Shown: positions 52,592 to 63,009, numbered from the stretch's first letter. The stretch: 64,000 nt of DNA from Halomonas sp. S3-1-1 (GCF_023757625.1 NZ_JALGBZ010000003.1:372001-436000), one strand, 5' to 3'. Program-made: numbers and translations. The notes: generated by a model from the sequence alone, not told the origin.

Positions 52592-54916
52592 ATGACCTCG
52601 CCCAGTAGCCAGAAACCCGCCGATAAAAAAGCCCGCGAACACGACCCGGACGTGGGCACGTATCGCAACCCGGCTGGCGGGTGGGGCGCGCTCAAGGCGG
52701 TGGGCCAGCATCTCCTGCACAGCCGCTCGCCGGCGACCAACGCCCGTTCGCTTTTGAAACTCAACCAGCCCGACGGCTTCGACTGCCCCGGCTGTGCCTG
52801 GGGCGACCCGGAGCACGGCTCGTCGTTCGAATTTTGCGAAAACGGCGTGAAGGCGGTGACCTGGGAGGCGACCGCCAAGCGGGTCAAGCGCGACTTCTTC
52901 GCCCGCTACAGCGTCACCGAGCTCAAAAGCTGGGACGACTATCGCCTCGAGGACCAAGGCCGGCTGGTCGAGCCCATGACCTACAACGCCGAGACTGACC
53001 ACTATGAGCCGATCAGCTGGAACGATGCGCTCACGCTGATCGCTGACGAGCTCAAGGCGCTGCCCACCCCGGACGACGCGATTTTCTACACCTCCGGCAA
53101 GGCGTGCAACGAATCCGCCTACGTGTTCCAGCTGCTTGCGCGCCTTTACGGCACCAACAACCTGCCGGACTGCTCCAACATGTGCCACGAGGCGAGCGGC
53201 GTGGCGCTGGGCGACGCGCTGGGCACCGGCAAGGGCAGCGTGCGCCTCGAGGATTTCGAGCACGCCGAGGCAATCTTCGTCTTCGGTCAGAACCCGGGCA
53301 CTAACCACCCGCGCATGCTCGGCACGCTGCGCGAAGCCGCCGAGCGCGGCGCCATCATCGCCAGCTTCAATCCGCTTCACGAACGCGGCCTGGAGAAATT
53401 CGCCGACCCGCAGAAGCCGCTGGAGATGATGCATAACGGCAGCCACCGCATCAGCTCGCACTACTTCTGCCCCAAACTGGGCGGCGACATGGCGGCGGTG
53501 CGCGGCATTGCCAAGGCGCTGTTCGAGCGCGAGGCCAGCGGCGAAACGGTGCTCGACCACGCCTTTCTCAGCGAGCACACCGAGCAGCTCGAGGCGTACC
53601 AGACGCTGGTCGAGGCGACCACGTGGGGGGATCTCGAAGCGCAGTCCGGGCTCACCCGGGCCGAGATGGAGAAGGCCGCCGAGCTCTACGCCCGCTCGAA
53701 TGCCACCATCATCTGCTGGGCGATGGGCATCACCCAGCACGAACACTCGGTACCCACCGTGCGCGAGATCGTGAATCTTTTGATGCTGCGCGGCAATTTG
53801 GGTCGGCCCGGCACCGGCACCTCGCCGGTGCGTGGACACTCCAACGTGCAGGGCGACCGCACCATGGGCATCTTCGAGCAGCCTTCCGACGAGCTGTTGG
53901 ATGCTCTCGAGGCCCGCTATAAGCGGCCCATGCCGCGCGAGCACGGGGTCGATTCCGTGGCCGCAGTCGCCGCGATGCGCGACGCGCCGGGTAAGGTGTT
54001 CGTGGGTCTGGCGGGCAACTTCACCCGCGCGATTTCGGATACCTTCGTGGCCGAAGCGGCGATGAGCCAGTGCCGGCTGACCGCGTTCATCAGCACCAAG
54101 CTCAACCGCAGCCACCTGATCACCGGGGAAAAAGCGCTGATTCTGCCCTGCCTTGGCCGCAGCGAAATCGACAAAACCGGCGGCAAGACCCAGCTGATCA
54201 CCGTCGAGGATTCCATGAGCATGGTGCACGGCTCCGCGGGCATCAACCGCCCGGCAAGCCGCCACCTGCCCTCGGAAATCGCGCTGTTGACCCAGCTTGG
54301 CGAAAAGCTGGTAGGAAGCGAGGCGGTCGATTGGGCGGCGATGAGAAACGACTATGATGTGATTCGCGAGCACGTTGCCGAGGTCATTCCCGGCTTTGAC
54401 AACTTCAACGAGCGGGTGCGCGTGCCGCGCGGTTTTTGGCTTGGCAACCCCACCGCCGAGCGCAAGTTCCCGACCGAAAGCGGCAAGGCCGTGTTCTCCC
54501 ACGCGCCACTGCCAAAGGGCGTGATGCACCAGCGCATGGCCGCGCGCGACGGCTGGCTGACGCTGCAGACGATGCGCTCTCACGATCAGTACAACACCAC
54601 GGTGTACGGCTACAACGACCGTTACCGCGGCATCGAAAACGGCCGCCAGGTGGTGTTTCTGAACAAGGCGGATATCGAGCGCTTGGGCGTATCCGCCGGG
54701 CAGTGGGTCGATCTGGTCGGCGAATCCGACGATGGCATTGCCCGCCGGGTCGAAGGCTTCAAGGTCGTGGCCTACGACACCCCGGCCGGCTGCGCGGCGG
54801 CCTACTATCCGGAAACCAATCCGCTGGTACCGCTCTCCCACAAGGGCGAGGGCAGCCATACCCCGGCGTACAAATCCATCGCCATTCGTCTTGAACCCAG
54901 CGCCCGTATTGCCTGA
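52592..54916 (+). CDS. FdhF/YdeP-family molybdopterin oxidoreductase (formate-dehydrogenase-like)
   Basis: 774 residues from ATG 52592, with AGGAG 7 bp before; the frame is open 208 codons upstream but that part is antisense to djlA. The family is CbbBc/YdeP: GFDCPGCAWGDPEHGSSFEF near the start, the ACNESAYVFQLLARLYGTNN segment, DCSNMCHEASG, NPGTNHPRM, VRGHSNVQGDRTMG, and a C-terminal molydopterin-dinucleotide domain (AYYPETNPLVPL). The N-terminal 4Fe-4S Cys set of true FdhF is not seen; only C-x2-C remains. YdeP is about 759 residues. The reaction is not known: it may oxidise formate or reduce an acid-stress substrate. The 3' partner is a small gene coupled by TGATG. Confidence 0.92.
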   Translation: MTSPSSQKPADKKAREHDPDVGTYRNPAGGWGALKAVGQHLLHSRSPATNARSLLKLNQPDGFDCPGCAWGDPEHGSSFEFCENGVKAVTWEATAKRVKRDFFARYSVTELKSWDDYRLEDQGRLVEPMTYNAETDHYEPISWNDALTLIADELKALPTPDDAIFYTSGKACNESAYVFQLLARLYGTNNLPDCSNMCHEASGVALGDALGTGKGSVRLEDFEHAEAIFVFGQNPGTNHPRMLGTLREAAERGAIIASFNPLHERGLEKFADPQKPLEMMHNGSHRISSHYFCPKLGGDMAAVRGIAKALFEREASGETVLDHAFLSEHTEQLEAYQTLVEATTWGDLEAQSGLTRAEMEKAAELYARSNATIICWAMGITQHEHSVPTVREIVNLLMLRGNLGRPGTGTSPVRGHSNVQGDRTMGIFEQPSDELLDALEARYKRPMPREHGVDSVAAVAAMRDAPGKVFVGLAGNFTRAISDTFVAEAAMSQCRLTAFISTKLNRSHLITGEKALILPCLGRSEIDKTGGKTQLITVEDSMSMVHGSAGINRPASRHLPSEIALLTQLGEKLVGSEAVDWAAMRNDYDVIREHVAEVIPGFDNFNERVRVPRGFWLGNPTAERKFPTESGKAVFSHAPLPKGVMHQRMAARDGWLTLQTMRSHDQYNTTVYGYNDRYRGIENGRQVVFLNKADIERLGVSAGQWVDLVGESDDGIARRVEGFKVVAYDTPAGCAAAYYPETNPLVPLSHKGEGSHTPAYKSIAIRLEPSARIA

Positions 54917-55191
54917 TGCAGACGCTCGAGCGCGCGCTTGAGAGCCTTCAGCGCACCTACCCAGCGCTCGACGCGCTGCAAGCGCTGGTGCTGCTGGCGC
55001 TCGATGAGCAGGGCGAGGGTGGAATTTCCAGCGCGCGGCTGTCGCGGCGCCTGGAGATCGAACACGCGCTGATCCGCCGCGCCTGCGCCGAGCTCGAAGC
55101 CCAAGGCTGGGTGCGCCTTACCGCCGCTGGCAAAGCGACGCCGGCGCTGCGTATCGAGCGTTTGCGTTCTCTACCCAACACGTTGGCTTAG
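54916..55191 (+). CDS. Small winged-helix-like protein coupled to the molybdoenzyme
   Basis: 91 residues, starting at the TGATG shared with the stop of the molybdoenzyme gene, so translation is coupled. I do not recognise a named family. The sequence has three helices and a wing pattern: YPALDALQALVLLALDEQG, then ISSARLSRRLEIEHALIRRA, then CAELEAQGWVRLTAAGKATP. This resembles an MarR/ArsR-type helix-turn-helix core without extra domains. It may be a regulator or an assembly factor. No Cys pair for metal. A gap of 97 bp leads to the aldo/keto reductase. Confidence 0.7.
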   Translation: MQTLERALESLQRTYPALDALQALVLLALDEQGEGGISSARLSRRLEIEHALIRRACAELEAQGWVRLTAAGKATPALRIERLRSLPNTLA

Positions 55192-55288
55192 CGGCCGTAC
55201 CGGCGTCGCCGCCGTGGCCTGCCAGGCTGACAACAGCGCGCTATCTCAAACCCTCGCGCACCCTCAAAATCCAACAGGGAGTAGGATG

Positions 55289-56230
55289 ATGAACAAACAC
55301 CCACTGGGCCGCTCCGGCATCGAGATCGCGCCGCTCGCGTTTGGCGGCAACGTGTTCGGCTGGACCGCCGACGAGAAGCGCTCGTCCGAGCTTTTGGACC
55401 GCTTCGTCGAGCGCGGTTTCAACGCCGTGGATACCGCCGACGTTTACTCGTCCTGGGCGCCGGGGCATCGCGGCGGCGAGTCCGAGAAAGTGCTGGGCAA
55501 GTGGCTCAAGCAAAGCGGAAAGCGCAACGACATCGTGCTGATGAGCAAGGTGGGGCTGTGGGAGGCGCGCAAGGGGCTATCAAGGTCCAACATCGAAGCG
55601 GCGGTCAACGACTCGCTCACGCGGCTTAATACCGACTACCTCGACGTCTACTTCGCCCACACCGACGACCAGGACACGCCGCTCGAGGAGACGCTCACCG
55701 CGTTCTCGAAGCTGATCGAGGCGGGCAAGGTGCGCACGATCGGCGCGTCCAACTACTCGGCCGGGCGCCTGCGCCAGGCGCTGGACGTCTCCAAAGAGCA
55801 GGGGCTGCCGCGCTACGAGCTGATTCAGCCGCTTTATAACCTCGTCGAGCGCGACAAGTACGAAGGCGAGCTAAAAACGCTGGCAAGCGAGCAGGCACTC
55901 GGCGTGGTGAGCTACTTCTCGCTCGCCAGCGGCTTTCTGACCGGCAAGTACAAAACCCTCGAGGATACCAAAGGCAGCGACCGCGAGCAGTTTCTCGGCC
56001 ACTACTTCGATGAGCGCGGCAAGCGCGTGCTGGGTGAGCTTTTAAGCGTGGCCGACGAACTCGACGCCAAGCCCGCCCAGGTGGCGCTCGCCTGGCTGCT
56101 GGCCAAGGACGGCGTCACCGCGCCGATCGCCAGCGCCACGAAGCTTGAGCAGCTCGACGATACGCTCGACGCGGTCGAGCTAACACTTCCCGGTGAGGCG
56201 ATCGAGCGGCTGAACGCGGCCGGAGAGTAA
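55289..56230 (+). CDS. Aldo/keto reductase
   Basis: 313 residues from ATG 55289, 7 bp after AGGGAG; an adjacent ATG at 55286 is too close. TIM-barrel reductase with the complete tetrad Asp48, Tyr53, Lys87 and His124. It also has LEETLTAFSKLIEAGKVRTI and IGASNYSAGRL, and the C-terminal NADP part KPAQVALAWLLAKDGVTAPI. It resembles the YajO/Tas-type group used in various dehydrogenations. Substrate not known. A bidirectional terminator follows. Confidence 0.9.
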   Translation: MNKHPLGRSGIEIAPLAFGGNVFGWTADEKRSSELLDRFVERGFNAVDTADVYSSWAPGHRGGESEKVLGKWLKQSGKRNDIVLMSKVGLWEARKGLSRSNIEAAVNDSLTRLNTDYLDVYFAHTDDQDTPLEETLTAFSKLIEAGKVRTIGASNYSAGRLRQALDVSKEQGLPRYELIQPLYNLVERDKYEGELKTLASEQALGVVSYFSLASGFLTGKYKTLEDTKGSDREQFLGHYFDERGKRVLGELLSVADELDAKPAQVALAWLLAKDGVTAPIASATKLEQLDDTLDAVELTLPGEAIERLNAAGE

Positions 56231-56264
56231 GCGCTGCAAGACGGCTTTATAGCCGTGAAACGGC

Positions 56265-56295
56265 AAACCGGCAGGTCAGATGACCTGCCGGTTTT
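56265..56295. terminator. Bidirectional terminator between the aldo/keto reductase gene and dxs
   Basis: A 12-bp perfect stem ACCGGCAGGTCA / TGACCTGCCGGT with a 2-nt loop, AAA on the left and TTT on the right. It sits in the 73-bp convergent gap. Confidence 0.9.
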
Positions 56296-56303
56296 CGTTG
56301 GGG

Positions 56304-58241
56304 CTAGCCGTTTAGCTGCGCCAGGCGCTTTTCGATCGCCGCCTGAATGCCCGGGGCATCCAACCCGCAGTCGCGCAAGAGCTCGTCCGGCGTGCCGTGC
56401 TCGACGAAGCTGTCGGGCAGGCCCAGGTGCAGCACGTTGGCGGCCACGTTTTCCAAGTGCAGCAGCTCGCTGATGGCGCTGCCGGCGCCGCCGGCCACCA
56501 CGTTCTCTTCGAGCGTCACCAGCAGATCGTGCTCGGCGGCGGCGGTGAGCACCGCATCGCGGTCCAGCGGCTTGATCGAGCGCATGTTGATATGGGTGGC
56601 GCCCAGCGCCTCGGCGACTTCCTCGGCCGGGCCGTTCATGCTGCCGAATGCCAGCAGCGCGACTTTAGGGCCGTCGCCGTCGCCGTCGGCGCGCCGGCGC
56701 GTGTCGGCGCGGCCAATAGTCAAGGGCTCCAGGTGCTCGGGCACCGCTACGCCAGGGCCGGTGCCGCGGGGATAGCGCACCGCCGCCGGGCCCTCAAACC
56801 GGTAGGCGGCGCTCAGCATGGCGCGGCACTCGGCTTCGTCTGCCGGGGCGAGGATCACCATGTTGGGCACGCAGCGCAGAAACGAAATATCCATGCTGCC
56901 GTGGTGGGTCGGGCCATCCTCGCCGACCAGCCCGGCGCGGTCGATGGCGAAGGTGACGTCGAGCCCCTGTACCGCTACGTCGTGAATCAGCTGATCATAG
57001 CCGCGCTGCAGGAAGGTGGAGTAGATCGCCACCACCGGCTTCATGCCCTCGCAGGCCATACCGGCGGCGAGGGTCACCGCGTGCTGCTCGGCAATCGCCA
57101 CGTCGAAGTAGCGCTCGGGGTACTCTTTCGAGAAGCGGATCAGATCCGAGCCTTCGCGCATGGCCGGGGTAATGCCCATCAGCCGTTTGTCCGAGGCGGC
57201 CATGTCGCACAGCCAGTTGCCGAACACGTTGCAGTACTTCTGCTTTGGCGCGGCCGGGGCGGCGGCGGGCTTTTTCGCCTCGGCTTTAGCGCCTTGCGGC
57301 TTCTCCAGCTTGGTAATGGCGTGGTAGCCGATCTGGTCCGCCTCGGCGGGCAGAAAGCCCTTGCCCTTGACGGTCTTGATGTGCAGAAACTGCGGGCCGC
57401 TCTGTTCGCGCAGCGCGCTTAGCGTATCGGTCAGCGCTTCCAGGTCGTGGCCGTCGATGGGGCCGACGTAGTTGAAGCCGAGCTCTTCAAAAAGCGTTGC
57501 GGGGCTGACGAAACCCTTCATGTGCTCTTCGGTGCGCTTGGCAAACTTCAAGGCGCCGGGGAGGTGCGAGAGCACCTTTTTGCTCTCTTCGCGCATTTTG
57601 AGATACGGCTTGCTCGAGAGCATGCGCGCCAGATAGGTCGCAAGCCCGCCGACGTTTTCCGAGATCGACATCTCGTTGTCATTGAGCACCACTAGCATGT
57701 TGGCATCGACGTGTCCGGCGTGGGTCAGCGCCTCGAACGCCATGCCCGCGGTCAGCGCGCCGTCGCCGATGATCGCGCACACCTTGCGGTCATCGTTTTG
57801 CGCGCGGGCGGCCAAGGCCATGCCGAGCGCGGCGGAGATCGAAGTACTCGAGTGGCCCACGCCGAAGGTGTCGAATTCGGATTCCGCACGGCGCGGAAAG
57901 GCGGCCAAGCCCCCGTGCTGGCGGATGCCGGTCATCGCCTCGCGCCGCCCGGTCAAAATCTTGTGCGGGTAGGCCTGGTGGCCCACGTCCCACACCAGCC
58001 GGTCTCTGGGGGTGTCAAAGACGTGGTGCAGCGCCACGCTGAGTTCGACCACGCCAAGGCCCGCGCCGAAGTGGCCGCCGGAAACGCCCACGCTGTACAG
58101 AAGGTAAGCACGCAGCTCGTCGGCAAGCTCGGCGAGCTGGGCGTCGTTCATGGCGCGCAGAGCGGCCGGGTGATCAATGGCGTCGAGCAGCGGCGTTACC
58201 GGGCGCTCGCGGGAAATCTCGTCGAACAGCTTCATGGGCAT
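56304..58241 (-). CDS. dxs: 1-deoxy-D-xylulose-5-phosphate synthase
   Basis: 645 residues, against about 620 in E. coli. First step of the MEP isoprenoid pathway: pyruvate plus glyceraldehyde 3-phosphate to DXP, with ThDP and Mg. Motifs: [28 protein letters not shown] with the Mg-binding continuation [14 protein letters not shown], the catalytic Glu in [20 protein letters not shown], and the C-terminal transketolase domain. A Lys/Ala/Pro-rich linker (about residues 313-335) is longer than usual. Two ATG (58241, 58235) are possible; neither has a strong ribosome site. It is downstream of ispA with a 47-bp gap. Confidence 0.96.
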   Translation of the reverse strand: MPMKLFDEISRERPVTPLLDAIDHPAALRAMNDAQLAELADELRAYLLYSVGVSGGHFGAGLGVVELSVALHHVFDTPRDRLVWDVGHQAYPHKILTGRREAMTGIRQHGGLAAFPRRAESEFDTFGVGHSSTSISAALGMALAARAQNDDRKVCAIIGDGALTAGMAFEALTHAGHVDANMLVVLNDNEMSISENVGGLATYLARMLSSKPYLKMREESKKVLSHLPGALKFAKRTEEHMKGFVSPATLFEELGFNYVGPIDGHDLEALTDTLSALREQSGPQFLHIKTVKGKGFLPAEADQIGYHAITKLEKPQGAKAEAKKPAAAPAAPKQKYCNVFGNWLCDMAASDKRLMGITPAMREGSDLIRFSKEYPERYFDVAIAEQHAVTLAAGMACEGMKPVVAIYSTFLQRGYDQLIHDVAVQGLDVTFAIDRAGLVGEDGPTHHGSMDISFLRCVPNMVILAPADEAECRAMLSAAYRFEGPAAVRYPRGTGPGVAVPEHLEPLTIGRADTRRRADGDGDGPKVALLAFGSMNGPAEEVAEALGATHINMRSIKPLDRDAVLTAAAEHDLLVTLEENVVAGGAGSAISELLHLENVAANVLHLGLPDSFVEHGTPDELLRDCGLDAPGIQAAIEKRLAQLNG

Positions 58242-58288
58242 GTAGTCACGGTCATTTTTTATACAGACACTGTCGAGACAGCGCTCGT

Positions 58289-59179
58289 TTAGTGGTCGCG
58301 CTCGATCATATAGGCGGCAAGCTCGATCAAGGGCGCGGCGTTCTCGCCAAGGGGTTCAAGCGCCGTTTGGGCCTCATCGACCAGCTCGCGCGCCTTTTGC
58401 CGGGCCCCATCAAGACCCAGCAGGCTCGAATAGGTGGGCTTGGCACGCGCGGCGTCGGCGCCGGAGATCTTGCCAAGCGTGGCCGTATCGCCGGTCACGT
58501 CCAGCACATCGTCATGAATTTGAAAGGCTAGCCCAATGGCGCGGGCGTAGCGAGCCAGCGCCTCGAGACGCGGGTCGTCCTCATCGACGGCGCAAAGCCC
58601 GCCCAGGCGCACCGCGGCTTCGATCAGCGCGCCGGTCTTGTGCGCGTGCATGTGCTTGAGCGCTTCGACGTCGGGAAGTCCGCCTACGGCGGCCAGATCC
58701 AGCGCCTGGCCGGCCACCATGCCTTGGCGCCCGGAGGCGACGGCCAGGGTGGTGACCATGGCGGCAAGCCTTGGCGGGCGCGGGCGCGCCAATACTTCGA
58801 AGGCGAGCGCCTGCAGGGCGTCGCCGGCCAGAATCGCGGTGGCTTCGTCATACGCCTTGTGCACCGTGGGCTGGCCGCGGCGCAGGTCGTCGTCGTCCAT
58901 CGCCGGCAGGTCGTCATGGATCAACGAGTAGGCGTGAATCAGCTCGATGGCGGCGGCCGGGGCGTCGAGCGCTTTGTCATCGGCGCCTAGCGCTTGGCCC
59001 GCCAGGTAGACCAGCAGCGGGCGCAGGCGCTTGCCGCCGACCAGCAGGCCGTGGCGCATCGCCGCGTCCAGGCGCGCATCGACGGTACCGTCGGTCAACA
59101 GCGCCTCTAACGTGGCGTCGACCCGAGCGCGGCTGGTGTCGCGGTGCTCGCGCAAGGAGGTGGGGCGCTCGCTTACCAT
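58289..59179 (-). CDS. ispA: Polyprenyl (farnesyl) diphosphate synthase
   Basis: 296 residues, near the usual 299. It has the first Asp-rich motif [14 protein letters not shown] and the second DDVLD, with [16 protein letters not shown] early. It condenses IPP with DMAPP and GPP to FPP for quinones and cell-wall lipid carriers. Its start overlaps xseB by 7 bp, and it leads into dxs, the standard xseB-ispA-dxs operon. Confidence 0.95.
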   Translation of the reverse strand: MVSERPTSLREHRDTSRARVDATLEALLTDGTVDARLDAAMRHGLLVGGKRLRPLLVYLAGQALGADDKALDAPAAAIELIHAYSLIHDDLPAMDDDDLRRGQPTVHKAYDEATAILAGDALQALAFEVLARPRPPRLAAMVTTLAVASGRQGMVAGQALDLAAVGGLPDVEALKHMHAHKTGALIEAAVRLGGLCAVDEDDPRLEALARYARAIGLAFQIHDDVLDVTGDTATLGKISGADAARAKPTYSSLLGLDGARQKARELVDEAQTALEPLGENAAPLIELAAYMIERDH

Positions 59180-59469
59180 GGGGGCGTATCCTCGGCGTTG
59201 TCGTCGGGGGAGGCGCTCGCTGCGGCGTCGGCCGGGCTCTCGAACGGCGTCATTGTGAGCTTACCGTCGCCGTCTTCACTAAGCGCGCGCACCTTGAGCT
59301 CAGCGCTGTCCAGGCGCTTTTGGGCGTCGCGGGTCAGCGTCACGCCCTCCTCGAATGCGGTCAGCGCCTCTTCCAAAGAGAGCTCGCCTGATTCCAGCCG
59401 CTCCACCAGGGTCTCCAGGCGGGAAACCGTGGCGGCAAAATCCTGTGAAGGGGGAGTGGTATCGCTCAT
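59173..59469 (-). CDS. xseB: Exodeoxyribonuclease VII small subunit
   Basis: 98 residues. DFAATVSRLETLVERLESGE and SLEEALTAFEEGVTLTRDAQ are the XseB helical core; a 30-residue acidic tail (DGDGKLTMTPFESPADAAAS) is extra and poorly conserved. It binds XseA to form the single-strand exonuclease. First gene of xseB-ispA-dxs, with 260 bp upstream shared with serA. Confidence 0.93.
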   Translation of the reverse strand: MSDTTPPSQDFAATVSRLETLVERLESGELSLEEALTAFEEGVTLTRDAQKRLDSAELKVRALSEDGDGKLTMTPFESPADAAASASPDDNAEDTPPW

Positions 59470-59729
59470 TGACCCGTGCCTGCCTATTGGCGCCCATGCG
59501 TTGGGCGGCGAGTGTGCCTGCTATCGAGGGCACAGTATACACCCAGACCCAGAGGTGGTCTGCCCTTGCGCCCGCGGGGCTTGGCAGCCAACGTGCGCTG
59601 CGTTCATTTTGAAAACGCACACTTTTCATAAAGCCGGAACGCCGGGGAAGGCGCGGGCTGTGCTACCATAGCGGCCTTTCATGAACCGATAAACGGCGCG
59701 CGTCGCCGAACATAGAGGTTGATTCAGTC
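59470..59729. promoter_or_regulatory. Divergent xseB/serA upstream region
   Basis: 260 bp between divergent starts. It contains the inverted repeat TGCGTT-N9-AACGCA (59599-59619), a possible operator. No -10/-35 pair could be chosen. Otherwise nothing is seen. Confidence 0.3.
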
Positions 59730-60974
59730 ATGGCCAAAACGTCCCTGGACAAGAGCAAGATCAAAATCCTGCTACTCGAGGGCGTCCACCAGAGCGCGGT
59801 GGACAATTTTCGCAACGCCGGATATGAAAATATCGAGCACCTGCCTACGTCGCTGGACGAAGAGGCGCTGATCGATAAGATCCGCGATGTTCACTTCATC
59901 GGCATTCGTTCGCGCACGCAGCTCAACGAGCGCGTGTTCGCCGCGGCCGAGAAGCTGGTGGCGGTTGGCTGTTTCTGCATCGGGACCAACCAGGTCGATT
60001 TGAACGCCGCGCTCAAGCGCGGGGTAGCGGTGTTCAACGCGCCGTACTCCAACACCCGCTCGGTAGCGGAGCTGGTGCTTGCCGAAGCGATCATGCTGCT
60101 GCGCGGCATTCCGGAGAAAAACGCGCGCGCCCACCAGGGCGGCTGGCTGAAATCTGCCGCCAACTCCCACGAAGCCCGCGGCAAGACCTTGGGCATCGTT
60201 GGTTACGGCAGCATCGGCGCGCAGCTCTCGGTGCTGGCCGAGTCGCTGGGCTTCAACGTCATCTATTATGACGTCATCACCAAGCTCGGTATGGGCAACG
60301 CAAGCCAAGTCGGCAGTCTCGAGGAGCTTTTGAGCCGCTCGGACGTGGTCAGCCTGCACGTGCCGGATCTGCCCTCCACGCGCTGGATGATCACCAAAAA
60401 AGAGATCGCGGCGATGAAACCCGGGGCGATCTTCATCAACGCCTCGCGCGGAAGCGTGGTCGAGATCGAGCCGCTGGCCGAGGCGATCAAGTCCGGCCAT
60501 CTCAACGGCGCGGCGGTGGACGTCTTCCCGGTCGAGCCCAAGGGTAATAGCGAAACTTTCGAAAGCCCCCTGCGCGGTCTCGAGAACGTCATTCTCACCC
60601 CGCACATCGGCGGCTCGACCCTGGAAGCCCAGGAAAATATCGGCATCGAAGTGGCCGAGAAGCTCACCACCTACTCCGATAACGGCACCACCATCACCTC
60701 GGTCAACTTCCCGGAAGTGGCGCTGCCCGCCCACCCGGACAAGCACCGCTTGCTGCACATTCACGACAACGTTCCCGGCGTGATGTCACAGATCAACCGC
60801 GTGCTCTCGGAAGACGGCATCAACATCTCTGGCCAGTACCTGCAGACCAACGAAAAGGTCGGCTACGTGGTGATCGACGTGGACAAGGCCTACGGCCCCC
60901 AGGCATTGGAGGCGCTCAAGCAGGTCGAGCACACGCTCAAGATTCGCGTGCTCTACTCATCGCACAACAGCTAA
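59730..60974 (+). CDS. serA: D-3-phosphoglycerate dehydrogenase
   Basis: 414 residues (410 in E. coli). It oxidises 3-phosphoglycerate to start serine synthesis. NAD motif VGYGSIGAQLSVLAESLGF, catalytic His in ILTPHIGGSTLEAQENIG, IFINASRGSVVEIEPLAEAI, and a C-terminal ACT domain (HIHDNVPGVMSQINRVLSED, NISGQYLQ) that takes serine as feedback inhibitor. Upstream it faces xseB. It ends with a strong terminator at 61024. Confidence 0.96.
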   Translation: MAKTSLDKSKIKILLLEGVHQSAVDNFRNAGYENIEHLPTSLDEEALIDKIRDVHFIGIRSRTQLNERVFAAAEKLVAVGCFCIGTNQVDLNAALKRGVAVFNAPYSNTRSVAELVLAEAIMLLRGIPEKNARAHQGGWLKSAANSHEARGKTLGIVGYGSIGAQLSVLAESLGFNVIYYDVITKLGMGNASQVGSLEELLSRSDVVSLHVPDLPSTRWMITKKEIAAMKPGAIFINASRGSVVEIEPLAEAIKSGHLNGAAVDVFPVEPKGNSETFESPLRGLENVILTPHIGGSTLEAQENIGIEVAEKLTTYSDNGTTITSVNFPEVALPAHPDKHRLLHIHDNVPGVMSQINRVLSEDGINISGQYLQTNEKVGYVVIDVDKAYGPQALEALKQVEHTLKIRVLYSSHNS

Positions 60975-61023
60975 GCCTGTAGGTTTATAGGCCTGTAGCG
61001 CTAGCCATGGGCCATCCGTTTCA

Positions 61024-61054
61024 AACCGGCCTCCTTCGGGAGGCCGGTTTTTTT
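61024..61054 (+). terminator. Rho-independent terminator after serA
   Basis: An 11-bp stem AACCGGCCTCC / GGAGGCCGGTT with a TTCG loop and eight or so T. Confidence 0.92.
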
Positions 61055-61070
61055 GCGCCTTGGGCGGCGC

Positions 61071-61757
61071 TCACGCCAAATCGAACAGCAGCACATCGGC
61101 GCTGGCGGCGTCGGTCAGTTCGAGCGGCTCCTCGGGGTCGAGGGCGGCGGCGTCGCCGGCCAGCAGGCGCGTACCGTTGACCGTGAGCTCGCCCTTGACC
61201 AAGTGCAGCCACGCGTAGCGGTGGGGCGGCGGGGCGGGCAGGTCGTCATCGAACAGGCCGGTATACAGATTAACGTCCTGATGAAGGCTGATGGAGCCCT
61301 GGGCCGCGTTTTGCGAGGCGAGCAAACACCACCGCTGCTCGCGCTCGGCGCGGGGGAAGTGCTTTTGCGCGTAGCTCGGCGCCATGCCGGGGGTGGCGGT
61401 TTCGATCCAGATCTGCAGAAAGTGCAGGCCTTGAGTGTTGGAGGCGTTGTACTCGCTGTGGCGCACGCCGGTACCGGCGGACATGCGCTGCACGTCTCCC
61501 GGGCGCATGGTTTCGCCATTGCCCAGGCTGTCCTCGTGCGCCATCTCACCGTCGAGCACCCAGGAGATGATCTCCATGTCACGATGCGGATGGGTGCCGA
61601 AGCCGTGGCCCGGAGCGACGCGGTCCTCGTTGATGACTCGCAGCGCGCGAAACCCCATGTGCGCCGGGTCCATGTAGTTGGCGAACGAAAACGTGTGATA
61701 CGAGCGCAGCCAGCCGTGGTCGGCGTAGCCGCGATCATTAGAGCGGCGAATGTTCAT
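61071..61757 (-). CDS. Pirin family protein (quercetinase-like, YhhW type)
   Basis: 228 residues from ATG 61757 (GGAG 7 bp before). Bicupin: metal ligands in GFGTHPHRDMEIISWVLDGE and GTGVRHSEYNAS. Strands WLRSYHTFSFANYMDPAHMG are typical of pirins. YhhW degrades quercetin in vitro; the natural function is unclear. It converges with serA. Confidence 0.92.
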   Translation of the reverse strand: MNIRRSNDRGYADHGWLRSYHTFSFANYMDPAHMGFRALRVINEDRVAPGHGFGTHPHRDMEIISWVLDGEMAHEDSLGNGETMRPGDVQRMSAGTGVRHSEYNASNTQGLHFLQIWIETATPGMAPSYAQKHFPRAEREQRWCLLASQNAAQGSISLHQDVNLYTGLFDDDLPAPPPHRYAWLHLVKGELTVNGTRLLAGDAAALDPEEPLELTDAASADVLLFDLA

Positions 61758-61993
61758 GCAGGTTCTCCGTGTCAATCCATGGCATTAACCAGTGCCGCTC
61801 ACTATACGCCCGCCGCTGCGCGGGCAAAGTGAAGCTTTTCCCCCGATCGCGTCGATAAAATCGAGCGTTAACCGGCGAGCCGGCTTGATCTGCGTCAATC
61901 CGGCCTTGCTGCACCCGGGCAGCGCTTGCGTTAGAATGAGCGCGTTTTTTAACCCGGTCCGCCCTTTACGAGGGCGACTACCAGGAGAGTTCG

Positions 61994-62941
61994 ATGACCC
62001 AACCTTCCTCGACGGCCCCCATCGTGGTGGCCGCGCTGTATAAATTCGTCACCCTCAACGACTTCGAGGCGCTGCGCGAGCCGCTTAGACAGGCCATGGT
62101 CGATCACGGCGTGAAAGGTACGCTGCTGCTCGCCCGTGAAGGCATCAACGGCACCGTGGCCGGCTCGCGCGAGGGCATCGACGCCCTGCTCGAGTGGCTG
62201 AGTAGCGATGAGCGCCTTATGGATCTCGACCATAAAGAGTCGTTTTGTGACGAGATGCCGTTTTACCGCACCAAGGTGAAGCTCAAGCGCGAGATCGTCA
62301 CCATGGGCGTTGACGGCGTCGATCCCAACGCGTCTGTTGGCACCTACGTCGAGCCGGAACAGTGGAACGACGTGATCAGTGACCCGGAAGTGCTGGTCAT
62401 CGATACGCGCAACGACTACGAAGTGGAGATCGGCAGCTTCGAAGGCGCCATCGATCCCAAAACCGCCACCTTCCGCGAGTTTCCCGAGTACGTGCGCAAG
62501 CATTACGATCCGGCCAGGCATAAGAAGGTCGCCATGTTCTGCACCGGCGGCATTCGCTGCGAAAAGGCGTCGAGTTTCATGCTCAATGAAGGCTTCGAAG
62601 AGGTGTTCCATCTCAAGGGCGGCGTGCTGAACTATCTCGAAAAGGTGCCCGAGGAGCAGTCGCTATGGCGCGGTGAGTGTTTCGTGTTCGACAACCGCGT
62701 CACCGTGCGCCACGATCTGAGCGAAGGCGCTTTCGAGCAGTGCCATGCCTGCCGCCGGCCGATTTCCGAAGAGGATATGGCGGATGCGGCCTATGAGCCG
62801 GGCATCAGCTGCCCGCACTGCATCGACTCGTTGCCGGAGAAGACCCGTGCGGCGGCCCGCGAGCGCCAGCGCCAGATTGATCTGGCCAAGGCCCGCGGCG
62901 AGCCCCATCCGCTTGGTCATGATCAGCGCCGGCGCGCCTAA
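61994..62941 (+). CDS. trhO: tRNA uridine(34) hydroxylase (rhodanese-like)
   Basis: 315 residues. It has an acylphosphatase-like N-terminal domain ([20 protein letters not shown], followed by its strand), then a rhodanese domain with [20 protein letters not shown] and the active site Cys183 in [17 protein letters not shown]. Late CxxC pairs ([19 protein letters not shown]) may bind zinc. It matches YceA/TrhO, which makes 5-hydroxyuridine at tRNA position 34. Start ATG with GGAG 9 bp before. Confidence 0.95.
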   Translation: MTQPSSTAPIVVAALYKFVTLNDFEALREPLRQAMVDHGVKGTLLLAREGINGTVAGSREGIDALLEWLSSDERLMDLDHKESFCDEMPFYRTKVKLKREIVTMGVDGVDPNASVGTYVEPEQWNDVISDPEVLVIDTRNDYEVEIGSFEGAIDPKTATFREFPEYVRKHYDPARHKKVAMFCTGGIRCEKASSFMLNEGFEEVFHLKGGVLNYLEKVPEEQSLWRGECFVFDNRVTVRHDLSEGAFEQCHACRRPISEEDMADAAYEPGISCPHCIDSLPEKTRAAARERQRQIDLAKARGEPHPLGHDQRRRA

Positions 62942-62967
62942 GCCGTTTTACTCTTACGATTCTCGTT

Positions 62968-62999
62968 CGATAGCGCCGGTGGGCGCTATCGGCGTTTTT
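62968..62999 (+). terminator. Rho-independent terminator after trhO
   Basis: 10-bp stem CGATAGCGCC / GGCGCTATCG, loop GGTG, followed by GCGTTTTT. It separates trhO from iclR. Confidence 0.8.
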
Positions 63000-63009
63000 A
63001 CCGTCAGAA

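Noticed and set aside
52436..54859. Open frame of about 800 codons on the minus strand opposite the molybdoenzyme gene
   Set aside because: Low-complexity His/Arg/Gly/Val composition typical of the antisense frame in high-GC DNA; no motifs and no ribosome site.
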